Shown here: positions 42,441-55,300 of the stretch, in pieces
How positions within the stretch are numbered: the stretch's first letter is position 1
Layout of the letters: every line of letters begins with the position of its first letter
Assembly: GCA_000703065.1 (NCBI GenBank)
Contig: JNLK01000001.1
Location: 992,001 to 1,056,000 of the forward strand
Reading direction: 5' to 3'
DNA: 64,000 bases
Source: Lachnospiraceae bacterium AC2029
Lineage (GTDB): Bacteria > Bacillota > Clostridia > Lachnospirales > Lachnospiraceae
The notes under the pieces: generated by a model
Databases searched by the model: none
Told to the model about the DNA's origin: nothing
The model's input: only the letters and a program-made list of their open reading frames with translations
Program-made: the position numbers and the translations under genes

Positions 42441-44264
42441 ATGCTTAGATTTCTGGGGAGAGGCTCAGCCTTCGCCGACGAACAGAACGCAGCCTGTTTC
42501 GTGGACGAAGACCGACTGGTTTTGATCGACTGCGGCATGTCCGCATTTCATTTACTGCGTCACAAGGGTCCGGACGGAATCGCTGCGTGCTGCAGACGAA
42601 AAGGGTTGCCGGCCGGTACGGACTCATTTTCCGACAGCACTTCCACGCCGGAATCTCACATTCATGAGCTCTACGTTCTGGTCACCCACACGCACGGGGA
42701 TCACGTAGGCGGAATTCCCATGCTGATCCATTATGCATATTATATCTGGAAGCTGCCCGTAACGATCGTTGCGCCCTCCGAAGAGGTCCGGCAGGATCTG
42801 GAATTCCTTTTTGACCGTCTGGAAGGCTGCAGCCGAAAGACCTACACGCTGACGACGGTGGACACTGTCCCCTATTGGTCCCTTCAGGCCATCCTGACCA
42901 GTCATGCCCCCGAGCTGGAGGGCCGCTGCTTCGGCTTCCGCCTGATGATCGACGGACGTTCCGTGATCTACACCGGAGATACAAGCACACTTGCGCCCTT
43001 CCTTCCGTATCTGGATGAGGTCCCGGATTCGCAGTTATACACTGAGGCCTCAACGAAGAAGCAGCCGGTGCATCTCTACGTGGACGATATGATCAGCGAG
43101 ACCACCGACCGGATTCGGCAGGGCGCGGAGGTCTTCGTAATGCATTTGGATGATGAACAGAGCATGCGGGAACGGATCGAAGGAACCGCGATCCGGCTTG
43201 CCCCGTTATATAATGAACCACAGGGTCCACAGGGAACAGAGGAGGATACACAGATGTCACAGGAACACGAAAACATGCTGAAGGATATTTTCGCGGTCTC
43301 GGAGCAGCTCTATGCGGAAATGAAGGGATCATCGGAGAACTATCACTCCAAGATGATCGAGCACCTTACCACCATGGGCAAGGTACTTTCTGATGCTGAC
43401 CGCGCAAGCTTCTGGAAATGGGACAAGGCAAACCACACCTTGTGGACGCTGGCTGCAACAGGAACGGACCGCATCACCATTCCGGACAATACAGGTCTCG
43501 TAGGAAAGTCACTGGCCGAGGGCCGGGTGATCGTCACCAACGATCCGTACAACGACCCTAACTTCAACTCCGAGGTGGACAAGAAGACCGGATACGTAAC
43601 AAAATCCATTCTGGTCATGCCCGTTTCCAACATCAAGGGCGAGTACATCGGCGCCTACCAGGTTATCAACAAGCTGGGAGGCGATGGAAAGTTTGATGAA
43701 GTGGAAGACTGCCGCAAGCTGTCTCTTGCCGCCATTATCTGCGGACTGGCTCTGGAATCGGATGTCTTCCTGGAAGAATCCTACACCGATAAACTGACGG
43801 GGCTGAAGAACCGTATGGGCTTCTTCAGTGATTTCAACCGCACCTACTTTAAGATCATCAAGAATCCGGACATCAGCCTTTCACTCTTCATCAGTGATAT
43901 CGACAAATTCAAGTCCGTAAACGACACCTACGGACACAATGCCGGTGACGAGGTTCTGAAGCATGTAGCCAAGATCATGTCCGACAACTGCCGGGAGTGC
44001 GACGGAATCTACCGCTGGGGCGGTGAGGAATTCATCATGATCATGACGGATGCAAACATGGAGAAATGTGCCGCCAAGGCCGAGGAACTCCGCAAGCTGA
44101 TCGAGGAATCCTCCTGCGAAGCCGAAGGACATGTCATCCGCCACACCATGAGCTTCGGTGTAACCGAGTTCAACCCCGCGAAAACCATTGAAGAGAACAT
44201 CAGCGTGGCCGATGCCAAGCTCTACCTTGCGAAGGAAGGCGGCCGCAACCAGGTTGTGATCTAA
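42441..44264 (+). CDS. metallo-beta-lactamase-fold, GAF and GGDEF fusion protein
   Basis: A 607-residue protein. Residues 1-250 are a metallo-beta-lactamase-fold hydrolase with the metal motif H83-T-H85-G-D87-H88, further ligands in LTSHAPE and YTGDTS, and C-terminal MHLDDE. A GAF domain (about 290-430) and a GGDEF domain with DKLTGLKNR and RWGGEEF follow; the latter should be an active diguanylate cyclase. AAAGGAG precedes ATG 42441. At residue 272 an in-frame ATG (43254) sits eight bases behind AGGAGG, between the hydrolase and GAF parts, so a shorter GAF-GGDEF product may also be made. The hydrolase substrate is unknown. Confidence 0.87.
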   Translation: MLRFLGRGSAFADEQNAACFVDEDRLVLIDCGMSAFHLLRHKGPDGIAACCRRKGLPAGTDSFSDSTSTPESHIHELYVLVTHTHGDHVGGIPMLIHYAYYIWKLPVTIVAPSEEVRQDLEFLFDRLEGCSRKTYTLTTVDTVPYWSLQAILTSHAPELEGRCFGFRLMIDGRSVIYTGDTSTLAPFLPYLDEVPDSQLYTEASTKKQPVHLYVDDMISETTDRIRQGAEVFVMHLDDEQSMRERIEGTAIRLAPLYNEPQGPQGTEEDTQMSQEHENMLKDIFAVSEQLYAEMKGSSENYHSKMIEHLTTMGKVLSDADRASFWKWDKANHTLWTLAATGTDRITIPDNTGLVGKSLAEGRVIVTNDPYNDPNFNSEVDKKTGYVTKSILVMPVSNIKGEYIGAYQVINKLGGDGKFDEVEDCRKLSLAAIICGLALESDVFLEESYTDKLTGLKNRMGFFSDFNRTYFKIIKNPDISLSLFISDIDKFKSVNDTYGHNAGDEVLKHVAKIMSDNCRECDGIYRWGGEEFIMIMTDANMEKCAAKAEELRKLIEESSCEAEGHVIRHTMSFGVTEFNPAKTIEENISVADAKLYLAKEGGRNQVVI

Positions 44265-44270
44265 AACATA

Positions 44271-44574
44271 TCAGCTCGGTAAAGCACCATAAGGTACTAT
44301 ACCGAGCTGATTGCGTCTATGGTCTATGGGTTTGGTGCAATATAGGGACGGTTCTGGTTTGATCAGAACCGTCCCTATATTGCACCTGTCCCCGTCAATT
44401 CGGGGACGGTTCTGCATGCCCGATTCGCTCTGCGAATCGAGCGTCTGCACAAACGCCTTGGCGTTTGTGCTATAAGCATATCAGCTCGGTAATGCACCGT
44501 AAGGTGCTATACCGAGCTGATTGCGTCTATGGTCCACGAGGTAGGTTGTCCCCGTATTGACGGAACCGACCTTA
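44271..44574. repeat. palindromic intergenic repeats
   Basis: The gap behind the MBL-GAF-GGDEF gene is filled with dyads. A 40-base hairpin built on CAGCTCGGTA/TACCGAGCTG occurs at 44271-44310 and again at 44481-44520 with a few changes. Between them a perfect 22-base inverted repeat (44334-44386, arms GGTGCAATATAGGGACGG and onward) is followed by CTGTCCCCGTCAATTCGGGG and an AAACGCC/GGCGTTT hairpin. The GGGACGGTTCTGGTTTGATC core recurs at 61495. One hairpin may serve as terminator for 44264. Confidence 0.82.
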
Positions 44575-46353
44575 TCACTTTAACTTCGTCACTTCATAAA
44601 CCATGATCCCGTTACTCTTTCCCTTCAACGGGATCTGACCGATCTCATTCACTTCGATCCGGTCTTTCAGTCGTTCATACAGCGCATCGCTGATCAGCAC
44701 CTGCCCCTTCTTGGCATTTGCCTCCAAACGTGCCGCGGTATTGACCGTATCTCCGATGGCCGTATAATCCATACGGAATTCACATCCGACATTTCCTACG
44801 ACCGCGGGTCCGCAGTTAACGCCGACGCCGAAGCCTACGCTCCGTCCGTGCTTCTCCAACAGAACCTTTTCCAGCTCTTCTCCGCCCTTCACGATGTCCA
44901 TGGCAGCACACACCGCCTTGTACTCGTAATCCGGCAGATCGAAGGGCGAGTTGAACACCGCCATCGTTGCATCTCCTACGAACTTATCCAGGGTTCCCAG
45001 ATTATCGAAGATACACTTCGTTGTAAGACTCAGGTACTCATTCAGGATCTCCACTACCTCTTCCGGCTGCAATGCCTCCGACATGGTGGTAAATCCGCGT
45101 ATGTCCACGAAGAGGACCGCCACATCCCTGTTCTCGCCGCCCAGCTTGATGGAGAAATCACCCTTCCTGGAGATCTCCTCCACGATCTGGGGAGCCACGT
45201 ATTTTCGGAAGGCTCCCAGAACCTTCTGCTTTTTTGCCCTTTCCACAATGTAGTGGATCACAATGGCATACACGAAGGAAATCGTCAGGATCAGCGGCAG
45301 ATAAATGATGCTGAAGGTTGTTCCGTTATTGTTCAGAGTCACACAGATGAACACCTCCGCACCGGCCGCCGCCAGAAGCAGGATCAGTGAGATCCACAGC
45401 TTCAGCTTCCGGAACGCCAGATGCAGCAGCATGGCGATCACGGAAATGATCAATGCAAAGAGCACCGGGTTGCCGTTGATGGCGAACCGTTCCTCCATGT
45501 AGGACTGGAACACATTTGCATGGACCTCCACTCCGTACATCTGCCGGCTTCCGCCGTTAGGCACCTTGAAATTATCCTGCATGCCCTGGAAATAGGCACC
45601 CACGAAGACGATACTGTCTTTAAATGCGCGGGTATCGATCTTTCCATCCAGCACATCCGCCATGGAAACATACTCATAGTCCCCCGGCTTACCGGAATAG
45701 TTGATAATGGAACGTCCCGTCTTGTCCGTCGGGATCTCACTTGGCGTGATCCCCTTGATCCGGCAGTACTCTTCATACATGACCTTCGAAAATGTCTCTC
45801 TGGTCTCTCCGTTCACCTGCTCCGTGGGAACCACACGTCTTACGATCCCGTCCGAATCCTGCGCCACATTACTGTAGCCCACCCTTGCAACCTCCAGGAG
45901 TTCCTCAAATGGTTCCTGGACATGGTCAACGGTGGTGACCAGAACGCCGTTTTCATTTTCTTCCAGGCGCTGATTGTAGATCAGCTGGTCAACAATGACG
46001 ACGTTTCCGCTCTCGCGAACCGCATCCACCAGTGCCTGATCACCTTCATCCACATTTCCCAGAAAGAAAACATCGAGGCCGATGATCGCAGGCCTGGTCG
46101 AAGCATCCTCATTCAGCTTTGCAAGCAGCTCCGCATATCTGGAACGGGACCAGGTCTGGATCTGACCATATTCTTTTAGTGTTGCCTCATCGATACCGAT
46201 GATCTTAATTCTGCTGTCGATACCTCTCGGTATCTGATATACCTTGTCTCTGGCCATGTAATCCAGCTGGGACAGGGCATTTGTCGCCGTCAGAAGGAAG
46301 CAGATCACTCCGACGATGATGGTTTCTATGATGATAAGAAGCCCCTTCTTCAT
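44575..46353 (-). CDS. CHASE2-domain class III adenylate cyclase
   Basis: Membrane enzyme that makes cAMP in response to an extracellular signal, 592 residues. An N-terminal membrane helix precedes an extracellular CHASE2 domain (about 25-290, with IDEATLKEYG and a FVGAYFQGMQD end). Three membrane segments follow (about 295-370), then a short linker and the cyclase domain. The metal-binding aspartates lie in FVDIRGFT and FVGDATMAVF. Lysine in LDKFVGD and aspartate in TAIGDTVNTAARLE are adenine-selecting positions, so ATP rather than GTP is the likely substrate. GGGGGAG precedes ATG 46353. It is the last gene of the FecR-giant protein-cyclase operon, 18 bases behind the giant gene. Confidence 0.92.
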   Translation of the reverse strand: MKKGLLIIIETIIVGVICFLLTATNALSQLDYMARDKVYQIPRGIDSRIKIIGIDEATLKEYGQIQTWSRSRYAELLAKLNEDASTRPAIIGLDVFFLGNVDEGDQALVDAVRESGNVVIVDQLIYNQRLEENENGVLVTTVDHVQEPFEELLEVARVGYSNVAQDSDGIVRRVVPTEQVNGETRETFSKVMYEEYCRIKGITPSEIPTDKTGRSIINYSGKPGDYEYVSMADVLDGKIDTRAFKDSIVFVGAYFQGMQDNFKVPNGGSRQMYGVEVHANVFQSYMEERFAINGNPVLFALIISVIAMLLHLAFRKLKLWISLILLLAAAGAEVFICVTLNNNGTTFSIIYLPLILTISFVYAIVIHYIVERAKKQKVLGAFRKYVAPQIVEEISRKGDFSIKLGGENRDVAVLFVDIRGFTTMSEALQPEEVVEILNEYLSLTTKCIFDNLGTLDKFVGDATMAVFNSPFDLPDYEYKAVCAAMDIVKGGEELEKVLLEKHGRSVGFGVGVNCGPAVVGNVGCEFRMDYTAIGDTVNTAARLEANAKKGQVLISDALYERLKDRIEVNEIGQIPLKGKSNGIMVYEVTKLK

Positions 46354-46371
46354 CTTGTCTTACTCCCCCTG

Positions 46372-49300
46372 TTACTTGGACTGATTAAATGTATAGTTCT
46401 TGGATACTCTTACATAGAACTTCCGGTTACCGGTATAGGTCATACCATCCGAAGAGTCTGTAGTCCATTTTCCTGCTGCCATGGTGTACTGCTTTCCGGT
46501 CTTCAGCGGAAGCGGAGTTCCTGCCGGAACCACGCCTTCCCTGATCCATGCTGCCGCGATAGTCACGCCGAGTTCGAACATATTTCCTGCAAGATCCTTT
46601 GCGATGATCTTAAAGGTCACCGTATCATTCATCGGATCCAGAACAACCTCTGCCGTATGGTTCACCACATTTACCGGCTTTCCGTTAACGGTTACGGATG
46701 CAAGATTATCATCGGAAATGGTAAACTTCACACGATCCGCATAGCTGAGACCGTTGGTATTGATCGGATTTCCGTCCTGATCCACCAGACTGCCGGCCTC
46801 CGGCGTAAGCTTATCGATCTTGATCTCGGCTGCCAGCTGAACCGTATCCGTCAGGGCACCGTCCGACTTTCTCTGCAGATAATAAACCCTCATTCCCTCC
46901 GTGTACGGGATCCGTGTTGTATACTCCCCGTCCTTGGATGCGGAGATCAGGTATCCATCCGGAGCATCCAGCCATACATCACTGGTGTAATATCCGTTCT
47001 CACCCTCTTCACCTTCGGGCTCACAATCCTCACCCGGCTTGGAAAGATAGCTGATCCGGAATGCCTTCTCTGCCGATGCCGACAGATAAGTATCTGTCTC
47101 CAGAACGGTTGCACGAACCACATAGGATCCGGCTGCCATGGGCTTTGTTCCGGAATATGCAGCACCTTCTTTATTCTCCTTAAACTCATAAATGATGGCA
47201 CCGTACGAATTCGAACTTGCCGAAGGCGCATAGTTGGTACCTGCAAAAATCTCACCGATGCTGACGGTTACTGTTGCTGCCTTCTTCGAGATCCGGAAGG
47301 ACCCATAGCAAACTACCGGTTTAAATTTAGCCGTTTCCGGTATGGACGCGCAGATGTCATACTCGCCCGCCGCCGTCGGCACGGTTGCCGTATAGGCAGA
47401 ATCTGTCTTCTTCTTGTAGGTAAATGCTGCAGTTCCGTTCGAAGTAGTTGTTACCTTCGGAGCGAGCTTTCCGCCAACCTCAATATCTGCAACGCTAACC
47501 GATGCCGTTGCCGTCTTCCTGATGATCTTGAAGGACCCATAGCAAACTACCGGTTTAAATTTTGCCGTTTCCGGTATGGACGCGCAAATGTCATACTCGC
47601 CCGCCGCCGTCGGCACGGTTGCCGTATAGGCAGAATCTGTCTTCTTCTTGTAGGTAAATGTTGCAGTTCCGTTCGAAGTAGTTGTTACCTTCGGAGCGAG
47701 CTTTCCGTCGACCTCAATATCTACAACGCTAACCGATGCCGTTGCCGTCTTCCTGACGATCTTGAAGGATCCGTAGCAGACTACCGGTTCAAAGTTCGCT
47801 GTTTCCGGTATGGACGCGCAGATATCATACTCGCCCGCCGCCGTCGGCACGGTTGCCGTATAGGTGGAGTCTGTCTTCTTCTTGTAGGTAAATGTTGCAG
47901 TTCCGTCCGAAGTCGTTGTTACCTTCGGAGCGAGCTTTCCGTCGACCTCAATATCCGCAACGGTAACCGATGCCGTTGCGAGAGTCTTGGTGATGCGGAA
48001 GGTCTTTTCGATCTCATCTGCTCTGAAATGAGTTGTCTCAGCGGTAACCACCTTAATGTTATAGGTTCCCACATCCGTCGGTACCACATTCTTATACTGA
48101 GAGTCCGCTTCATCGGAACGCTTATACAGGTAAGTCACTCCACCATCGGAATTTGTGGTGAATTCCGGCTTGATCGCCTTGCCGAATTCAACATTTTCCA
48201 CCTCAAGACTCATATCCGGCCATGCCTTTACGATCTTGAAGGTTGCTTCCAGCACATTCCCATAAAAGGTATCCGTTTCCGGAATGGTAACCCGTACCGA
48301 ATACTCGCCAACCTCAGTAGGTTTCGTCTCGTCCGAATACGATCCAACCGGATCTGATTTTTTCTTGTACTCGTATTTAGCTCTCTTCAGACCATCTGAC
48401 TTGGAGTGAACATTTACATCAAGGGCTTCACCATACTCCACATCCGAAGCGTCAATATCAGGATAATCTGTCTTCTTCAGAATTACGAAGGATTCCGTAG
48501 TGGAAGCCGCCTCGTACGTAGCCGTCATGGGGACGGATACACGAAGCACATATTCACCAAGTTCATTTGGCTGATCCGGCTGATATGCCGTGTCCGGATC
48601 CCCGTACTTCTTATACGCGTATTCCGGCTTACCGTTCGAATCCGTATCCACGTTTACGTACAGCTTCTGATCCAGTTCGATGTCTCCGCCTATCGTAATT
48701 TCCAGTTTCGGGATCTTTCGAGTGATCTTGAAGGATCCTGTACAGCTTGTAGCTTCAAAGGTTTCTGTTTCGGCGATGGTTGCCAGGATGTCATACTCTC
48801 CCGCTGCTGTCGGCACCTCAGCGTCCCATGCATCCTCGCCCTCTGAGGAAAGCTTGTACTTGTAGCTCGGCGTTCCGTTAGAATCCGTCGTTACGCTGGG
48901 CTTCAGTTCTCCGCCCACCTTAATATCCGCTACCGTTACGGTCGCATAGGTTGCCGTCTTCTTCGTGATCTTGAAGGAGCCCGTGCAGCTTGTTGCCTCA
49001 AAGGTTTCTGTCTCAGGGATAGTAGCCAGGATGTCATACTCACCCGCTGCTGTCGGCACCTCAGCGTCCCATGCATCCTCGCCCTCTGAGGAAAGCTTGT
49101 ACTTGTAGCTCGGCGTTCCGTTAGAATCCGTCGTTACGCTGGGCTTCAGTTCTCCGCCCACCTTAATATCCGCTACCGTTACACTTGCAGATGCCGGCGT
49201 CTTCTTCGTGATCTTGAAGGAGCCCGTGCAGCTTGTAGCTTCAAAGGTTTCTGTTTCGGCGATGGTTGCCAGGATGTCATACTCTCCCGCTGCTGTCGGT

Positions 49301-52300
49301 ACCTCAGCGTCCCATGCATCCTCGCCCTCTGAGGAAAGCTTATACTTGTAGCTCGGAGTTCCGTTAGAATCCGTCGTTACGCTGGGCTTCAGTTCTCCGC
49401 CCACCTTAATATCCGCTACAGTGACGGTCGCGTAGGTTGCCGTCTTCTTCGTGATCTTGAAGGATCCCGTGCAGCTTGTAGCTTCAAAGGTTTCTGTCTC
49501 AGGGATAGTAACCAGAATGTCATACTCACCGGCTGCTGTCGGCACCTCAGCGTCCCATGCATCCTCGCCCTCTGAGGAAAGCTTGTACTTGTAGCTCGGC
49601 GTTCCGTTAGAATCCGTCGTTACGCTGGGCTTCAGTTCTCCGCCCACCTTGATATCCGCTACCGTTACACTTGCAGATGCCGGCGTCTTCTTCGTGATCT
49701 TGAAGGAGCCCGTGCAGCTTGTAGCTTCAAAGGTTTCTGTTTCGGCGATGGTTGCCAGGATGTCATACTCTCCCGCTGCTGTCGGCACCTCAGCGTCCCA
49801 TGCATCCTCGCCCTCTGAGGAAAGCTTGTACTTGTAGCTCGGGGTTCCGTTAGAATCCGTCGTTACGCTGGGCTTCAGTTCTCCGCCCACCTTAATATCC
49901 GCTACCGTTACGGTCGCATAGGTTGCCGTCTTCTTCGTGATCTTGAAGGAGCCCGTGCAGCTTGTTGCTTCGAAGGTTTCTGTCTCAGGGATAGTAGCCA
50001 GGATGTCATACTCACCCGCTGCTGTCGGAACCTCAGCGTCCCATGCATCCTCGCCCTCTGAGGAAAGCTTGTACTTGTAGCTCGGAGTTCCGTTAGAATC
50101 CGTCGTTACGCTGGGCTTCAGTTCTCCGCCCACCTTAATATCTGCTACCGTTACGGTCGCATAGGTTGCCGTCTTCTTCGTGATCTTGAAGGATCCCATG
50201 CAACTTGTTGCCTCAAAGGTTTCTGTCTCAGGGATAGTAGCCAGGATGTCATACTCACCCGCTGCTGTCGGCACCTCAGCGTCCCATGCATCCTCGCCCT
50301 CTGAGGAAAGCTTATACTTGTAGCTCGGAGTTCCGTTAGAATCCGTCGTTACGCTGGGCTTCAGTTCTCCGCCCACCTTAATATCCGCTACCGTTACACT
50401 TGCAGATGCCGGCGTCTTCTTCGTGATCTTGAAGGAGCCCGTGCAGCTTGTAGCTTCAAAGGTTTCAGTTTCGGCGATGGTTGCCAGGATGTCATACTCT
50501 CCCGCTGCTGTCGGAACCTCAGCGTCCCATGCATCCTCGCCCTCTGAGGAAAGCTTGTACTTGTAGCTCGGCGTTCCGTTAGAATCCGTCGTTACGCTGG
50601 GCTTAAGTTCTCCGCCCACCTTAATATCCGCTACCGTTACGGTCGCATAGGTTGCCGTCTTCTTCGTGATCTTGAAGGATCCCGTGCAGCTTGTTGCCTC
50701 AAAGGTTTCTGTCTCAGGGATAGTAACCAGAATGTCATACTCACCCGCTGCTGTCGGCACCTCAGCGTCCCATGCATCCTCGCCCTCTGAGGAAAGCTTA
50801 TACTTGTAGCTCGGAGTTCCGTTAGAATCCGTCGTTACGCTGGGCTTCAGTTCTCCGCCCACCTTGATATCCGCTACCGTTACGGTCGCATAGGTTGCCT
50901 TCTTCTTTACGATCGAGAAGGAGCCTGTGCAGCTGATGGATTCAAACTGCTCCGTCTCCCCAATGGTTGCACGAATATCATACTCGCCCGCTTCCGTCGG
51001 TACGGTAGCAGAGTAAACGGAAGCCGTCTTCTTCTTGTAGGTATAGCTCGGCGTTCCGTTGGAATCCGTCGATACAACCGGATTAAGCTTTCCACCCACT
51101 TCAATGTCAGCTACCGTCACGGTTGCGTAGGTTGCCTTCTTCTTCACGATCGCGAAGGTACCTGTGCAGCTTGTAGCCTCATACATCTCCGACTCGGCGA
51201 TTGTAACCAGAATGTCATACTGTCCGGCTGCTGTCGGGGGATTACCATCCCATGCTGTCTCATCTTCCGATGAAAGCTTATACTTGTAGCTCGGCGTTCC
51301 GTTGGAATCCGTCGATACAACCGGATTGATCGTTCCGTCCACCTCAATATCAGCTACCGTTACGCTTGCAGATGTTGGAACCTTCTTTGTGATCTTAAAG
51401 CTGCCGTAGCATACGGTCTCTTCATATGTAGCCGTTTCGGAAATAGTTGCACAGATATCATACTCACCTGCTGCCGTCGGTACGGTTCTAGAGTAAGTCG
51501 TATCCGTCTTCTTCTTGTAGGTATAGCTCGGGGTCCCGTTGGAATCCGTCGTCACAGAAGGATCCGGGTTTTCACCCACCTTAATGTCTGCTACCGTCAC
51601 AATGGCAGAGGCAGGAACCTTCTTCGTGATCTTGAAGCTGCCGTAGCAAACGATCTCTTCATATGTAGCCGTTTCGGAAATGGTCGCGCAGATATCATAC
51701 TCACCGGCTGCTGTCGGCACCTCAGCGTCCCATGCATCCTCGCCCTCTGAGGAAAGCTTATACTTGTAGCTCGGAGTTCCGTTAGAATCCGTCGTTACGC
51801 TGGGCTTCAGTTCTCCGCCCACCTTAATATCCGCTACCGTTACACTTGCAGATGCCGGAACCTTCTTCGTGATCTTGAAGGAGCCCGTGCAGCTTGCAGC
51901 TTCAAAGGTTTCTGTTTCGGCGATGGTTGCCAAGATGTCATACTCTCCCGCTGCTGTCGGAACCTCAGCGTCCCATGCATCCTCGCCCTCTGAGGAAAGC
52001 TTATACTTGTAGCTCGGAGTTCCGTTAGAATCCGTCGTTACGCTGGGCTTCAGTTCTCCGCCCACCTTAATATCCGCTACCGTTACACTTGCAGATGCCG
52101 GAACCTTCTTCGTGATCTTGAAGGATCCCGTGCAGCTTGTTGCCTCAAAGGTTTCTGTCTCAGGGATAGTAGCCAGGATGTCATACTCACCGGCTGCTGT
52201 CGGCACCTCAGCGTCCCATGCATCCTCGCCCTCTGAGGAAAGCTTATACTTGTAGCTCGGAGTTCCGTTAGAATCCGTCGTTACGCTGGGCTTCAGTTCT

Positions 52301-55300
52301 CCGCCCACCTTAATATCCGCTACCGTTACGGTCGCATAGGTTGCCGTCTTCTTCGTGATCTTGAAGGATCCGGTGCAGGTGATGGACTCATACTGAGCTG
52401 TTTCGGCAACTGTTGCAAAAATATCATATTCGCCCGCCGCCGTCGGCACCTCAGCAGTCCATGCAGACTCGTCCTCCGAGGAAAGCTTGTACTTATAAGT
52501 CGGAGTTCCGTTGGAATCCGTCGTCACACTGGGCTTCAGTTCTCCGCCCACTTCGATATCCGCTACCGTTACGGTTGCGGATACCGGTGTCTTCTTCATG
52601 ATCTTGAAGTTGCCGTAGCAGATGATCTCTTCATAAGACGCCGTTGCCGGGATCGTGGCACGAATGTCATACTCTCCCGCTGCAGTAGGTTCCGTACCCG
52701 TATACGCGCTTTCGTCCTCACTGGTCAGCTTATATGCAAATTCCGCATCGTCCTTACCGGTGGACTCTGTCTCAACTACCGGTTTTATGGTTCCGTCCAC
52801 GTAAATATCAGCAACGGTAACCGTAGCCTCAACCACCGTCTTCTTGGTGATCTTGAAGGATCCTTCGCATTCAATCGCAAAATACTTTGCAGTCTCGGGA
52901 ATCAATGCGCGGACATTATACTCGCCCACCGCGGTCGGAACCGTTCCCGAATACTTTGACTCATCGTCACTGACCAGTTTATACAGGAATTCCGCGTCGG
53001 CCTTACCGTTGGATTCCGTCTCGATCACCGGACTGATCGTTCCGCCGTATTCCACATTCTGAACGGTTACCCTTGCAGTCACCGTCTTCTTGGTGATACT
53101 GAAGCTTCCCGTACAGCTGATGGAATAATAGTTATCCGTCTCCTTCAGGGTCGCACGGATATCGTAATCTCCGATCTCCGTCGGTTCCGTACCCGAATAG
53201 GAATCCTCACCCTGGCTCTGCAGCTTGTATTCGAAGATCGGATCGTCCTTTCCGTCCGAGTCACTTGTGATCACCGGAGTGATGGTTCCGCCCCATTCAA
53301 TATTCTCCACAGTCACGGTCGCGGAAACCGGTGTCTTCTTCGAGATTGTAAATGTGCTGTTGCATACGATCTTATTATAGGTGTTCGTTTCCGGAACAGT
53401 GGCACGTACCATATAAGTACCTGCTGCTGTGGGAGGATCCCCGTCGTAGTTCATATCCGGATCCGATTCCAGCTTGTATTCAAAGGTAGTATGAGCCTTA
53501 CCATCGGAGGTGGTAGTCACTATCGGAGTGATGATATCACCGACCTCGCAGTCAGCCACGGTAACCGTAGCCTCTACCGTCTTCTTCGAAATGGTAAATT
53601 CATCCTCAGCAGAAATCTCTTCAAAGGTTTCCGACTCCAGAACTGTCAGACGAACCTTGTATGTTCCTGCCGTTGACGGAGGAGTTTCGTCGTAGAGCGC
53701 ATCATCGGCATCCGCTTCCTTATACTCAAGAACCTTCTGCCCGTTGGAATCCGTATCAACCTCGGGAGCCACCTCGTCACCAACCTCAATATCATCCATG
53801 GTTACGACCGCCTTCGTCGGGGTCCTCTTCACGATACTGAAGGATGCGGTAACGACTATCTTTTCGTAGGTTGCCGTTGCCGGAACCGTTGCACGAACGA
53901 TGTATTTTCCGGCCGCTGTCGGCGGTGTACCGTTATACTGATCATCGTCCTCCAATGCACCCTTGTAGTCAAAGGTTGCATATTCCCTGCCGTCTGATGC
54001 TGTGACCAGCGTCGGCTCATAGTCCTCACCGACCTTGACCTCCCCGATCGAGACTGATGCTGTGGTATCCTTGATCATCTTGATCTCAAATGTATTCTCC
54101 ACAGACCTTGCCTGATATTCCTCCGTCTCGACCACAGACACACGCACGGTGTACTTGCCGGGCATGGAAGGCTTAGTCTCGGAATAACTGCCGTCCTCCT
54201 CACTGGTCAGCTTATACTCAACCTTTGCCGTGGCATCAGAACCGTTGGTAACCACCGGTGCATATTCCTCGCCATATACGGTGTTCGGCACGGTAACAGA
54301 CAGGGCCGGTGTCTTCTTCAGGATTTCGAATCCCTCATAGATCTCGATCTCGTTATAGGTATCTGAGGGCGGAATGTATGCTCTGATCTCATAATATCCC
54401 ACTTCTGTGGGAACCTCATCCGTATAATAGTCATGGATCCCGTCGTTATAGGTGTATTCCACCTGATCCTTCGCATCATGATCCGTGGTCAGCACGGGCT
54501 TAAGTTCTTCACCCACCTCAATATCCTCTACGGACAGTGTGGCCTCTGCGTCCTGCCGGAGATCCTGATACGAAATCGTGATCTGGGTTGTATTTCCCGC
54601 CTTATCCTTTGCTATCAGCTCATCGGTCTGCTTTATGTTCTTATCTGCATCTATGTACTTCGTAACACCATAGCCCGGTGATACAAGAACCTGATCTCCG
54701 TTGATACTGAAGTCGGTAAGCAGCCCCTCCGGGTCCGTAACCTGGATCCTCATGGTCTTGAAGTTCAGATCATCCCCGTCATTTAATTCGACAGGATCTC
54801 CACCTGCACGGGAAAGCCAGGCCACAATGACCGGAGCCTGCTTGTCGATCAGGATCGGTTCCACTGCGACCGAATCCGTCAGACGTCCGGTATCAGAATC
54901 CTTCAGCCAGATCTCCGTGATCGAAGGATCATAATCCAGTGTAGCCGTGTAGGTTCCTCCCAGTTCTGTGGAGATCAGATATCCGTCTGCAGGACGAAGA
55001 ACCACGTCGCTGGTATAGTATCCGTTATCTCCCTCTGTTCCATCGATCGTATACGGATCGTCCGGAGTATCCAGGAAGGCATACTGCAACGTGACACTGA
55101 GATTTGCAGTCATGTCGTACTCATTTGTCACTTCAATGGCAAATGTCTCGTCAGCAAATCCGGACAGCGCCAGCGTCACATCGTATTCCGTTCCGTTACT
55201 CTCCGAGGCGGTCACAAGTACGCCGTCCACCTTCACGGATTTGATATTGATCGCATCCTTCAGCGTGACAACTGCCGAATTAGCCTTATAAATGTTTGAA

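Noticed and set aside
46657-48357. Plus-strand open frame opposite the end of the giant repeat protein
   Set aside because: It is a periodic shadow of the coding repeats.
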